A stretch of DNA of 10,618 nucleotides. It comes from FEN-1297 sp964530445 (GTDB lineage: Bacteria > Bacteroidota > Ignavibacteria > Ignavibacteriales > Ignavibacteriaceae). The stretch is taken from the NCBI GenBank assembly GCA_964530445.1, contig CAZHBJ010000122.1, forward strand, positions 1 through 10,618, in the 5' to 3' direction. Made by a program: the position numbers and the translations under genes. Each line of letters opens with the position of its first letter. Position 1 is the stretch's first letter. This document shows, piece after piece, positions 1-7,437 of this stretch. The notes beneath the pieces are model-generated. The model made no database searches and was not told the origin of the DNA. It worked only from the letters and a program-made list of their open reading frames with translations.

Positions 1-1
1 A

Positions 2-616
2 ACTTCTAGATTAATTAACGGAGGTCAAAGCTGTATTGCTGCAAAACGGTTTATTGTAGTTGATTCAATATATGATAAGTTTGAAAAGCTATTTGTAGAA
101 AAGATGAGCGAAAAGAAAATGGGTGATCCTTTTGATGAAAATAATTATTTGGGTCCACAGGCAAGAAACGATCTAAGAGATGAACTGCATTTACAGGTAA
201 CTAAAAGTGTTGAAAAAGGAGCTAAGCTTTTATTAGGCGGCAAAATCCCTAATATAGACGGGGCATATTATCCGCCCACCGTTCTTTCCGGAGTTGTAAG
301 CGGTATGCCGGCATTCGATGAAGAACTTTTCGGACCTGTGGCAGCTTTAATAAAAGTAAAAGATGAAAAAGAAGGGATTAAAATTGCCAACGATACTAAT
401 TTCGGTTTAGGCGCCGCTGTTTTTACTTCCGATATGGAAAAAGGAGAGAGAATTGCAAGAGAGGAATTACAGGCCGGAGCCTGCTTTGTAAATGAGTTTG
501 TCAAATCCGATCCGAGGCTGCCTTTCGGCGGAATTAAAGAATCCGGATACGGAAGGGAGTTATCTCCTTTCGGGATAAAGGAATTTGTAAATATAAAAAC
601 TGTTTATATTAAATAA
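2..616 (+). CDS. Succinate-semialdehyde dehydrogenase-type aldehyde dehydrogenase, C-terminal part (5' truncated)
   Basis: NAD(P)-dependent aldehyde dehydrogenase that would oxidise an aldehyde, most likely succinate semialdehyde, to the acid in the cytosol. The reading frame is open from base 2 and ends at TAA 614-616, giving 204 residues. Family members have about 455, so the N-terminal half and the NAD-fold glycines lie outside the window. The frame starts next to the active site: GQSC carries the catalytic cysteine, codon 32-34, followed by IAAKRF. Further on are the conserved ELFGP segment, the FGLGAAVF block and the C-terminal run LPFGGIKESGYGREL then FGIKEFVNIKTV, the pattern of the Sad/YneI subgroup. 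The ATG at 104 is internal and not the true start, because homology continues upstream of it. It converges on the kinase gene to the right with 17 bases between stops. The ALDH family is certain; the substrate is inferred from subgroup resemblance. Confidence 0.9.
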   Translation, partial: TSRLINGGQSCIAAKRFIVVDSIYDKFEKLFVEKMSEKKMGDPFDENNYLGPQARNDLRDELHLQVTKSVEKGAKLLLGGKIPNIDGAYYPPTVLSGVVSGMPAFDEELFGPVAALIKVKDEKEGIKIANDTNFGLGAAVFTSDMEKGERIAREELQAGACFVNEFVKSDPRLPFGGIKESGYGRELSPFGIKEFVNIKTVYIK

Positions 617-633
617 ATTTTATATTTCTGATT

Positions 634-3600
634 TTAATTGGATTTGGGAAGCGTGAAAATAAACTTACTTCCGATCCCCAATTTGCTTTCGACGCGGATT
701 TCTCCGTTATTCTTTTCAAGCATTTCTTTACAGATTATTAATCCCAGGCCTGTTCCTTTTTCATTTTCAGTTCCGGGTGTTGTATGCTGGGTATCGATTC
801 TAAAAATCTTTTCTAAATCTTCATCATTAATTCCTACTCCGTTATCCGCAACTATTATTTCGTAACAGCCGTTTTTTGAGCAAGATGAAATTGTAATATT
901 TCCGTCCTGGTTTGTGAACTTTATAGCGTTGGAAATTAAGTTTTGTAATATAGAATGAAGCATATAAGAATCGGCAAAAACAAATGTATTATTCTCAACA
1001 TTATTTGAGATGGAAATATTTTTATTTGCTGCATTAGCATTAAGTACGTTTATTACTTCGTTTACTTTTTCAAAAGAATTAATTTTTACAGGCTTAAACT
1101 GCTGTTTTCCTGTTTGTACCCTTGCCCAGTCAAGTATATTATCTACTAATTTGAATTGTTTTTTTAGCAATTCGTGAATTTCCCGAATAAACCTGTCCTT
1201 ATCTTCTTCTTTTAAAGAATTTTTTTCCTCTACAAGAATTTCCGATATTCCGAGCAGAGGTTGGAAAGGTCCTTTTATATCATGGGCAATAATAGAAAAA
1301 AGTTTATCTTTGCTTGCATTTAATTCTTTTAACTTTTTCTCGGATTCTGCTAATTGTTTATTAAGCATTGCTAATTGAGAAGCTCTCTTTTCCAGTAAGT
1401 CTTTGCTTTCTTTCAAACGTTTGGTATAATTTATTAATTCTTCGGAAGTCCTTTTTCTATTTATGGCTAATGCAATTTGTTCGGATACGAAAACAAGTAT
1501 TTGCTTTTCGATTTCCGTATATGCGTATTCGTTATTATAATCCTGAACAACCATAACTCCGAAGGTTTTTCCCTCAAGCTTGAGCGGAACTCCTACCCAA
1601 ACCGGGGAATACGAACCTACCAATTCTATTTCATTTTCTTTTTTAAGTTCAATTTCTTCCTTTTCTCTAATTATTACATCACGTCCCGTGCGCAATACGT
1701 AATCCGTTAATCCTTTGCTTAATTTTCTGGGCGAGGGCGGAGTATCAACTTCATCAACAAAATAAGGAAATGAGAGTAAATCCGTTTTGTCGTTATATAA
1801 TGCTATGTAAAAATTTTCTGCAGACATCAAGCCTTTAATTACAAGATGTATTTCCGAAAACAAAGTCTGCATATCTTTGGTTGTATTAACTGCCTCGGAA
1901 ATTTTGTATAAAGCTGTTTGAATTTTTTCAAATTTTTTTCTTTCGGTTATATCATGAATCGTAGCCTGTACTAATTTTTTACCCCCCAATACAAAGCCGT
2001 TTAATGAAACTTCAGCATCGATCAATTTACCTTTTATGCTTTTGTGCTGCCAGTAAAAATATTGAGGTTTATCCTCCAAGGCAGCATTAATCTTTTCTAA
2101 AGCCGATTGTTTCGAATCTCTGCCGTTAGGTTGTGTTGCCGGTGAAAATTCCCAGGGAGAATGATTTATAATATCCTCCCTCGAGCACTCTAATAGGTTA
2201 CATAACTGTTCGTTGCATTCTTCAAATTTATCCGTCATTATACATATAGCTTCAGCAGAATCTTCAAACAAGATCCGGAAACGCTTTTCGCTTTCTATTA
2301 ACGCTTCTTCGGATTTTTTCTCCCATGTAACGTCACGAAAGCTCCAAACTCTTCCGACAATTGTATCATTCAGCCTTTGTGGGATTGAATACCTTTCGAA
2401 AAACCTGCCGTCTTTGAATTCCAGCAGATCAATACTTTCAACTTCAGGACGGCTATATAAATAATTAACCTGCTGCAGAAATGCTTCCGGGTCTTTAAGC
2501 TGCTTAATGACAAATGCCAAAAGCGTTTTATCATCTTTTTCTTCAACTAGATTTTTCGGTAAATTCCAAATATCAATGAATTTTTTGTTAAACCCGGTTA
2601 TTGATCTGTTTTTGTCTACAACAAGAAGTCCGTCTGCGGTTGATTCCAACGTTGCACTTAAAAGGGAAAGTGTTGATTTAAGTTCTTGTTCGGCTTTTTT
2701 TCGTTCCGTAATGTCGGTAGCAACTCCTATTAATCCAATAGGATTTTTATTGTTGTCGTAAATTGGAGAAGTTGATAATAGTATGATAATTTCAGAGCCG
2801 TCTTTCCGTTTATTTACCAATTCACCCTGCCAGCCCTTTTTTACCGTAGAGCTATGGATATGTTCAAGTAGTTTATCATTTCCTTTAACCGCCTGGATAA
2901 TATTAATTTTTTTCCCCAGCACTTCTTCGCGGCAGTAACCGTATATTTTTTCAAATGCATCATTCACAAAAATTAATTTACCGCTAATATCCGTTATTGT
3001 TATGCACTCACTTATATTTTTTAATGATTGTGCTAATAAAAGTATTTGTTTTTCGTTTTGTTTGCGTTCGGTTATATTTCTAAAAATTCCGAGGGCGTAA
3101 GGAACTTTATTTTCAAATTTAAAAAATGAATTTGAAACACCGAAATAAATATTTTCTCCGTTCCATAATGTAAATTCATTTTCAAGATATGGAAGAAGAG
3201 TTTTGTTTTTAAATCTCTCGATATGTTTTTTTATTATATTCTGACTTCTCTTACCTCCGTAAATAACAGAAAGCGGCTTTCCTTCAAGTTCTTCTTTTTT
3301 CATTTTAACCATTTTGGCAAAAGCGTCATTAACCATTATCATTTCCCCGCTGCCGTTTGTAAGCCTCATTCCGTCACCGGACATTTCCCAGATTGTTCTA
3401 AAAAGCTTTTTGGATTTACTGTCGATTTGTTCGATATGTTTTTGTTTTGTTGTATCTTTTGTTATAAAAAGTACACGGTCGTTTTTTATGGGCGATATAA
3501 CAGAATCGAATGAATATCTTTTATTGTTTAGCTCGTATGTAAAACTAAATTGTACAGCCTTTTTTGTTTGAAGAGATTTCTCAATTTTATTTAAAATGAT

Positions 3601-3843
3601 ATTCGCCTGCTTTGGAGGATATCTATCAAATACGGAGTCTGCAGGTTTTAAATTTTTAGACTTGTTTAAGTTTTTAAAATTTTTCGTTTTTAGGATTTTT
3701 AAATAACTACCTTTTCTACTCAAAACGACAGCGTCTCCCTTTACTGTTGCCAAAAGAGCACTTAGCTCATATTCGGTACTCTTTAATTCAAGCTTTTTAA
3801 AGCTGTCTTTTTTACCGGTTATTATTTTTTCCCTACTCGCCAT
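634..3843 (-). CDS. Soluble multi-PAS/GAF sensor histidine kinase
   Basis: A 1069-residue sensor kinase that should autophosphorylate on histidine and pass phosphate to a receiver domain. No signal peptide or membrane helix is visible, so it is predicted cytosolic. Domain order by rough residue positions: five PAS modules at 27-135, 142-262, 263-383, 392-510 and 517-637, most ending in a DITERK-like linker; GAF at 640-795; a coiled coil at about 800-848; HisKA with AHDIKGP (His854, codon 1282-1284); HATPase with N-box LQNLISNAIKFT (966-977), G1 DNGVGI (1000-1005), F-box near 1013 and G2 GTGLGL (1030-1035). All kinase motifs are intact. The fourth PAS carries the DGRFFERYSIPQ and VGRVWSFRDVT pattern of a recognised PAS subclass. 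It has no receiver domain. The start is the ATG at 3843-3841, with only a weak ribosome site upstream. It lies 88 bases downstream of a hybrid kinase on the same strand, probably co-transcribed. Its signal and target cannot be read from the sequence. Confidence 0.93.
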   Translation of the reverse strand: MASREKIITGKKDSFKKLELKSTEYELSALLATVKGDAVVLSRKGSYLKILKTKNFKNLNKSKNLKPADSVFDRYPPKQANIILNKIEKSLQTKKAVQFSFTYELNNKRYSFDSVISPIKNDRVLFITKDTTKQKHIEQIDSKSKKLFRTIWEMSGDGMRLTNGSGEMIMVNDAFAKMVKMKKEELEGKPLSVIYGGKRSQNIIKKHIERFKNKTLLPYLENEFTLWNGENIYFGVSNSFFKFENKVPYALGIFRNITERKQNEKQILLLAQSLKNISECITITDISGKLIFVNDAFEKIYGYCREEVLGKKINIIQAVKGNDKLLEHIHSSTVKKGWQGELVNKRKDGSEIIILLSTSPIYDNNKNPIGLIGVATDITERKKAEQELKSTLSLLSATLESTADGLLVVDKNRSITGFNKKFIDIWNLPKNLVEEKDDKTLLAFVIKQLKDPEAFLQQVNYLYSRPEVESIDLLEFKDGRFFERYSIPQRLNDTIVGRVWSFRDVTWEKKSEEALIESEKRFRILFEDSAEAICIMTDKFEECNEQLCNLLECSREDIINHSPWEFSPATQPNGRDSKQSALEKINAALEDKPQYFYWQHKSIKGKLIDAEVSLNGFVLGGKKLVQATIHDITERKKFEKIQTALYKISEAVNTTKDMQTLFSEIHLVIKGLMSAENFYIALYNDKTDLLSFPYFVDEVDTPPSPRKLSKGLTDYVLRTGRDVIIREKEEIELKKENEIELVGSYSPVWVGVPLKLEGKTFGVMVVQDYNNEYAYTEIEKQILVFVSEQIALAINRKRTSEELINYTKRLKESKDLLEKRASQLAMLNKQLAESEKKLKELNASKDKLFSIIAHDIKGPFQPLLGISEILVEEKNSLKEEDKDRFIREIHELLKKQFKLVDNILDWARVQTGKQQFKPVKINSFEKVNEVINVLNANAANKNISISNNVENNTFVFADSYMLHSILQNLISNAIKFTNQDGNITISSCSKNGCYEIIVADNGVGINDEDLEKIFRIDTQHTTPGTENEKGTGLGLIICKEMLEKNNGEIRVESKLGIGSKFIFTLPKSN

Positions 3844-3895
3844 ATTACCCGAATCATTCTTTTAAAGCTGCATTAATATTTACTATAAATATGTT

Positions 3896-3914
3896 TTTGT
3901 ATCGAATATACAAA
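3896..3914. repeat. Perfect 7-bp inverted repeat between the two kinase genes
   Basis: TTTGTAT, a five-base spacer CGAAT, then ATACAAA form a perfect inverted repeat. It lies in the 88-base gap, after the stop of the hybrid kinase and about 50 bases before the start of the multi-PAS kinase. Read on the minus strand, the hairpin is not followed by a T-run, so it is a poor intrinsic terminator. It could be an operator half-site pair or an RNA hairpin that tunes the downstream kinase. The surrounding DNA is AT-rich, so chance is also possible. Confidence 0.4.
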
Positions 3915-3931
3915 CAATAAATTTTAATTCA

Positions 3932-5581
3932 TTAATGCAAAATAATGTTCATTAAATTTATTAAGCTTTCTTTATCAAAAGGCTTTGATAAATAATGAGT
4001 ACAGCCTCCCTGAAGAAATCTTTCTTTATCTCCGTCCAATGCATATGCAGTTAAAGCTACTATCGGAATTTCGGAATAGGACGGGTTTTTTCTTATTTCA
4101 CGGGTAGCTTCCAATCCGTTTAAACCTGCTCCCAGGTTTATATCCATTAAAACGGCATCAAATACTTTTCCATTAGTCTTGTCAAGAGCTTCATGTCCGT
4201 TTACCGCAGGCTCTATTTTGCATACATCTTTTAGAGCCATTTGTGCCGAATCAATCGTAAGCTGATCATCGTCAACCAATAAAACATCTGGCAGTTTAAC
4301 CTTAATATTATATTCATTATTAAAACCGGTTATGTTTTTTTCCTGATGCAACGGAGACTTAATATGTTCATCTTCTATTCTGCATTCGGGAAATTGAAGA
4401 ATAAATGTAGAGCCTTTTCCGACTTTGCTTTCTAGGTAGATCCGACCACCTTGAAGTTCGGTAAATCTTTTTGTTATTGTTAATCCCAAACCGCTTCCTT
4501 CGTACTGCCTATTTACACCTTCGCTCGCTTGCCTGAATTCTTCAAATATTATTTTTTGCCTTGATTCCTGTATACCGATACCGCTGTCTTTTATTTTAAT
4601 TATTGAATAACGATTTTTGTCTGCGGTAGAACTGCTTACTTCAACAACAACGCCACCGTGTTCCGTGTACTTTATTGCATTGTTTAATAGATTAAAAATA
4701 ATTTTATTAAATATATGTGCATCAAGTTCGGCACACGTTCTTTCATCTACAATTTTCAACTTGAGGTACAAATCATTTTTTTCGGCAATATTTGAAAAGC
4801 TTCTCACTGCATCAGTTACAAGATGTGAGACATTCACCGGTTTTTTATTAATATCAACCTTTCTGGCTTCCAAACGGGAATAATCCAAAATGGAATTTAA
4901 CGTCTCCATTAGTCTTCTGCCTGAAGAATAAATGGATTCCGCCATTTCTAATTGTTCGGTATCCTGCAATTCATTCTTAAAAATTTCTGCAAAACCGAGA
5001 ATTCCGACCAGGGGAGTCCTTAGTTCATGACTCATAGATGCAAGAAAATTTCCTTTAAGCCTGTTCATTTCTTCGGCTTTTTCTTTTGAAGCTATTAATT
5101 GTTTTTCAGTTGCTTTCTTTTCCGTTATGTCTTCGAGAGTACCTTCGATTATATATTCTTTTTTGTTGTCTATTTGTATAAGGCGCGAATTCATTCTTAC
5201 GCTTATTTCCGATCCGTCTTTTTTTCTAAAGTTGGTTTCAAATCCTATAACTTTTCCTTCTTTAAGTGCTTTGTCAATAAACTTTAGCCTTTCATTCATA
5301 TCGGTGTAAATATCATGCATTTGTATATCAGGCAGTTCTGTAAAAGAAGAATAGCCCAGCAACTTTACCAGAGCATCGTTAGCCATCAGAATCTTACCGT
5401 CTAAGGTAGTTCTATATATTCCAATAGTTGCATTTTCATATAGGCTTTTAAAATTATCGTCATTTGTATTTGTCTTCTTCCCCTTATTCTCACTTATAAC
5501 TTGTTCCAGCTTTGCAATTTTATCTTGAAGCCGTTTAATTTTAGCCTCTAACTGAATTTTGCTTTTACCGTAATCGGCCAT
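3932..5581 (-). CDS. Hybrid sensor histidine kinase with C-terminal receiver (PAS-HisKA-HATPase-REC)
   Basis: A 549-residue cytosolic hybrid histidine kinase. After an N-terminal coiled coil (about 5-35) comes one PAS domain (44-155, ending EDITEKK). HisKA follows with MSHELRTP (His185, codon 5027-5029), then HATPase with N-box FNLLNNAIKYT (about 296-306), G1 DSGIGI (332-337), F-box FEEF (346-349) and G2 GSGLGL (362-367). The receiver (about 432-549) has the acidic cluster VDDD (437-439), phospho-acceptor Asp480 in LMDI (codon 4142-4144), Thr511 and Lys533 in SKPF, so it should be functional. No HPt or output domain follows the receiver. No transmembrane segment or signal peptide is seen. The ATG at 5581-5579 has an AAGG-type ribosome site about 11 bases upstream (5593-5596). 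It is the first gene of the minus-strand kinase pair and diverges from truA across a 317-base gap. The next partner in the phosphorelay is not in the window. Confidence 0.94.
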   Translation of the reverse strand: MADYGKSKIQLEAKIKRLQDKIAKLEQVISENKGKKTNTNDDNFKSLYENATIGIYRTTLDGKILMANDALVKLLGYSSFTELPDIQMHDIYTDMNERLKFIDKALKEGKVIGFETNFRKKDGSEISVRMNSRLIQIDNKKEYIIEGTLEDITEKKATEKQLIASKEKAEEMNRLKGNFLASMSHELRTPLVGILGFAEIFKNELQDTEQLEMAESIYSSGRRLMETLNSILDYSRLEARKVDINKKPVNVSHLVTDAVRSFSNIAEKNDLYLKLKIVDERTCAELDAHIFNKIIFNLLNNAIKYTEHGGVVVEVSSSTADKNRYSIIKIKDSGIGIQESRQKIIFEEFRQASEGVNRQYEGSGLGLTITKRFTELQGGRIYLESKVGKGSTFILQFPECRIEDEHIKSPLHQEKNITGFNNEYNIKVKLPDVLLVDDDQLTIDSAQMALKDVCKIEPAVNGHEALDKTNGKVFDAVLMDINLGAGLNGLEATREIRKNPSYSEIPIVALTAYALDGDKERFLQGGCTHYLSKPFDKESLINLMNIILH

Positions 5582-5772
5582 CTGTGATTTTTCCTTTTTA
5601 ATTAAACTGATTTTATCGGAAGAAAATTTTGATTCCCATGTTTTATCTTTTATTAAAAAAGGTTCATTAATGTTTGATTTATTAACTATAAGTTTAAAAA
5701 TATGGAAAATAATTTTTCAAATTCTAATTAAAATTAAAACTTGTAAATTAAATTATTGACAATATAAAATAT

Positions 5773-5790
5773 TTAAAAACCTGTTTTTAA
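5773..5790. repeat. 18-base palindrome TTAAAAACCTGTTTTTAA
   Basis: Eight-base arms TTAAAAAC and GTTTTTAA match perfectly around a two-base centre CT. It lies 108 bases upstream of the truA start and 191 bases upstream of the hybrid-kinase start, in the only divergent gap of the window. The length and symmetry suit a dimeric regulator's operator. The poly-A/T arms make chance more likely than in balanced DNA. Confidence 0.4.
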
Positions 5791-5842
5791 TAATAAATCT
5801 TATCATTACATATAAATTACAAAAAGAATTTAATTTAATTAT

Positions 5843-5863
5843 TAAATTTTAACTAAATTTTAA
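5843..5863. repeat. Tandem direct repeat, unit TAAATTTTAA with an 11-base period
   Basis: TAAATTTTAA occurs at 5843-5852 and again at 5854-5863, separated by a single C. The spacing is thus 11 bases, about one helical turn. It lies 35 bases before the truA start, in the region where a promoter or leader is expected. It could be a paired binding site on one DNA face or simply low-complexity AT DNA. Confidence 0.4.
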
Positions 5864-5898
5864 TGCAAAATTTAAATATTTAAAATCCCTCGTTTAAT

Positions 5899-6627
5899 GT
5901 GATTAATTATAGGTTATTAATTCAATATGACGGTACTAATTATTTCGGCTGGCAAATTCAGGCAGACCGCATTACAATCCAGCAAAAAATAACGGATGCA
6001 GTTGAGATAATTCTAAAAGAAAAAATAAACTTAATTGGTTCCGGGAGGACGGATACCGGGGTTCATGCGTTGGGACAGACTGCAAATTTTAAAACCACAA
6101 AGGATTTAGACATTTATAAGTTTAAGCATTCAATAAATGCTATACTTCCCAAAGACATTTCAATTTTAAAAATTGAAAAAGCCGATCCGGAATTTCATTC
6201 GAGATTCGATGCAAAAAAAAGAAGCTATTTATATTTTATTTCAAAATATAAATCTCCGTTTTTATACAGATATTCTTATTTCTATCATAACAAAATAGAT
6301 TGTAAAATATTAAACAATTTAAGCCGGTCACTAATTGGCATGAAAGATTTTTCTTCTTTTGCGAGGAAAAACACCGAAACAAAGAATAAAATTTGCAATA
6401 TTTACGAAGCACACTGGAGATGTACTTCTGATATGATAATTTTTAAAGTAGAAGCGGATAGATTTCTTCACGGTATGGTAAGAACAATTACCGGCACATT
6501 ATTGACGGCTTTAAAAAACAATCATGACAATGGTTTTGTGGAAGATATTATTAAACTGAAAGACCGTGAAGCTGCCGGAGAAGCTGTACCTGCAAAGGGT
6601 CTATTTTTATTTAAGGTTAAATATTAA
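5899..6627 (+). CDS. truA: tRNA pseudouridine(38-40) synthase TruA
   Basis: Converts uridine to pseudouridine at positions 38, 39 and 40 of the tRNA anticodon arm, in the cytosol. The 242-residue product has the family signature throughout: YDGTNYFGWQ at 10-19, GSGRTDTGVHALGQ with catalytic Asp52 (codon 6052-6054), RSYLYFIS, GMKDFSSFA and FLHGMVRTITGTLL. Length is normal for bacterial TruA. The start must be the GTG at 5899: the frame is closed by TAA at 5881-5883, no in-frame ATG lies between, and the product then begins a few residues before YDGT, as the family does. No clear Shine-Dalgarno precedes it. It heads the plus-strand run, and the next gene starts two bases after its stop, so the two are surely co-transcribed and probably translationally coupled. 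Confidence 0.96.
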   Translation: MINYRLLIQYDGTNYFGWQIQADRITIQQKITDAVEIILKEKINLIGSGRTDTGVHALGQTANFKTTKDLDIYKFKHSINAILPKDISILKIEKADPEFHSRFDAKKRSYLYFISKYKSPFLYRYSYFYHNKIDCKILNNLSRSLIGMKDFSSFARKNTETKNKICNIYEAHWRCTSDMIIFKVEADRFLHGMVRTITGTLLTALKNNHDNGFVEDIIKLKDREAAGEAVPAKGLFLFKVKY

Positions 6628-6629
6628 TT

Positions 6630-7385
6630 ATGCTGAATTTTGAATCCAAAACTGTTTTAATTACCGGAGGTTCCCGCGGTATAGGCGCAGCTTGCGTAAA
6701 ATTATTTGCCGAAGCAGGCGCCGAAGTTATATTTACTTATAACTCCAATGAAAAAATTGCCGGAGATTTAGTAAAAAGATTTTCTTCCAAAACCAAAATT
6801 AAAGCCTATAAAATTGATTTGAGTGATATTAATAAATTAGAAGAAAAAGTAAATAAAATAATTTCTGATTTTAAAGATATCAATGTATTAGTGAACAATG
6901 CCGGGATTTGGGAGTATGGAAAAATTGATGAAATGAAGCCGGAAGAATGGAATAAAACAATTACAATAAATCTTACCGGCACATTTTTGTTTACTAAAGC
7001 CGTAATTCCTTCGATGAAAAAAAACAAATTCGGTAGAATTATAAATATTACTTCAACTGCCGGGCAAAGAGGCGAACCTTTTTATTCACATTATGCCGCA
7101 TCCAAAGGAGGAGTAATTTCGTTTACGAAATCTTTAGCTGCAGAGTTAGGTGAATTCGGTATAACAGTTAATAGTGTTGCACCGGGATGGGTAGTAACGG
7201 ATATGACTGAAGATGTGTTTGCAGATAAAAAGTATAAGGAAAAAATTAGAAATGAAATTCCTGTTAAAAGAATTGCAGAAGCCGAAGATATAGCGGGACC
7301 TGTTTTATTTTTGGCTTCGGATTTGGCTAAACATGTAAACGGGGAAATTTTAAATGTTAACGGCGGTTCTGTCTTATGCGGATAA
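6630..7385 (+). CDS. SDR-family oxidoreductase, FabG-like (3-oxoacyl-[ACP] reductase-like)
   Basis: A classical short-chain dehydrogenase/reductase of 251 residues, cytosolic, expected to use NAD(P)H. The Rossmann glycine motif TGGSRGIG is at 12-19; the Arg in it, with the fold type, favours NADPH. NNAG is at 89-92. The catalytic tetrad is complete: Asn114, Ser142, Tyr155 and Lys159 (YAASK). The PGWVVTDM segment and the C-terminal VNGGSVLCG tail are those of FabG-like reductases. The ATG lies two bases after the truA stop and has no ribosome site of its own, pointing to coupling. FabG-like SDRs are functionally broad: it may reduce 3-oxoacyl-ACP, acetoacetyl-CoA or an unrelated ketone. An enoyl-CoA hydratase lies further down the same run, which is compatible with acyl-chain chemistry but does not prove it. 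Confidence 0.9.
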   Translation: MLNFESKTVLITGGSRGIGAACVKLFAEAGAEVIFTYNSNEKIAGDLVKRFSSKTKIKAYKIDLSDINKLEEKVNKIISDFKDINVLVNNAGIWEYGKIDEMKPEEWNKTITINLTGTFLFTKAVIPSMKKNKFGRIINITSTAGQRGEPFYSHYAASKGGVISFTKSLAAELGEFGITVNSVAPGWVVTDMTEDVFADKKYKEKIRNEIPVKRIAEAEDIAGPVLFLASDLAKHVNGEILNVNGGSVLCG

Positions 7386-7425
7386 TTATGATAAATAATG
7401 TTGTCTAAGTTCAATTTTTACAATA

Positions 7426-7430
7426 AAAGG
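7426..7430 (+). promoter_or_regulatory. Ribosome binding site of the DUF2231-like gene
   Basis: AAAGG sits seven bases before the ATG at 7438. This is one of the few good Shine-Dalgarno sequences in the window and supports the start chosen for the membrane protein. Confidence 0.6.
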
Positions 7431-7437
7431 AAATAAT

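Larger units (their letters stand above)
5582..5898. promoter_or_regulatory. Divergent intergenic region between the hybrid kinase and truA
   Basis: These 317 bases hold no credible gene and must contain the promoters of the minus-strand kinases and the plus-strand truA run. The sequence is extremely AT-rich, especially 5690-5890. A TTGACA hexamer occurs at 5756-5761 on the plus strand, but I see no good -10 box 16-18 bases downstream, so I do not call it a promoter. An 18-base palindrome (5773-5790) and a tandem 11-base repeat (5843-5863) sit on the truA side and are listed separately. No riboswitch or small RNA is recognisable. Confidence 0.6.

Noticed and set aside
104..616. Complete short protein starting at ATG 104
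   Set aside because: The frame is open to the left edge and contains the ALDH active-site cysteine upstream of 104, so this is an internal Met of a truncated longer gene.
5756..5784. Sigma-70 promoter with TTGACA at 5756-5761
   Set aside because: No acceptable -10 hexamer at 16-18 bases; perfect -35 matches are expected by chance in such AT-rich DNA, and the group uses a different promoter consensus.
7091..7414. 107-codon open frame on the minus strand inside the SDR gene
   Set aside because: It is antisense to a gene with a complete catalytic tetrad, has no ribosome site and no recognisable motif.
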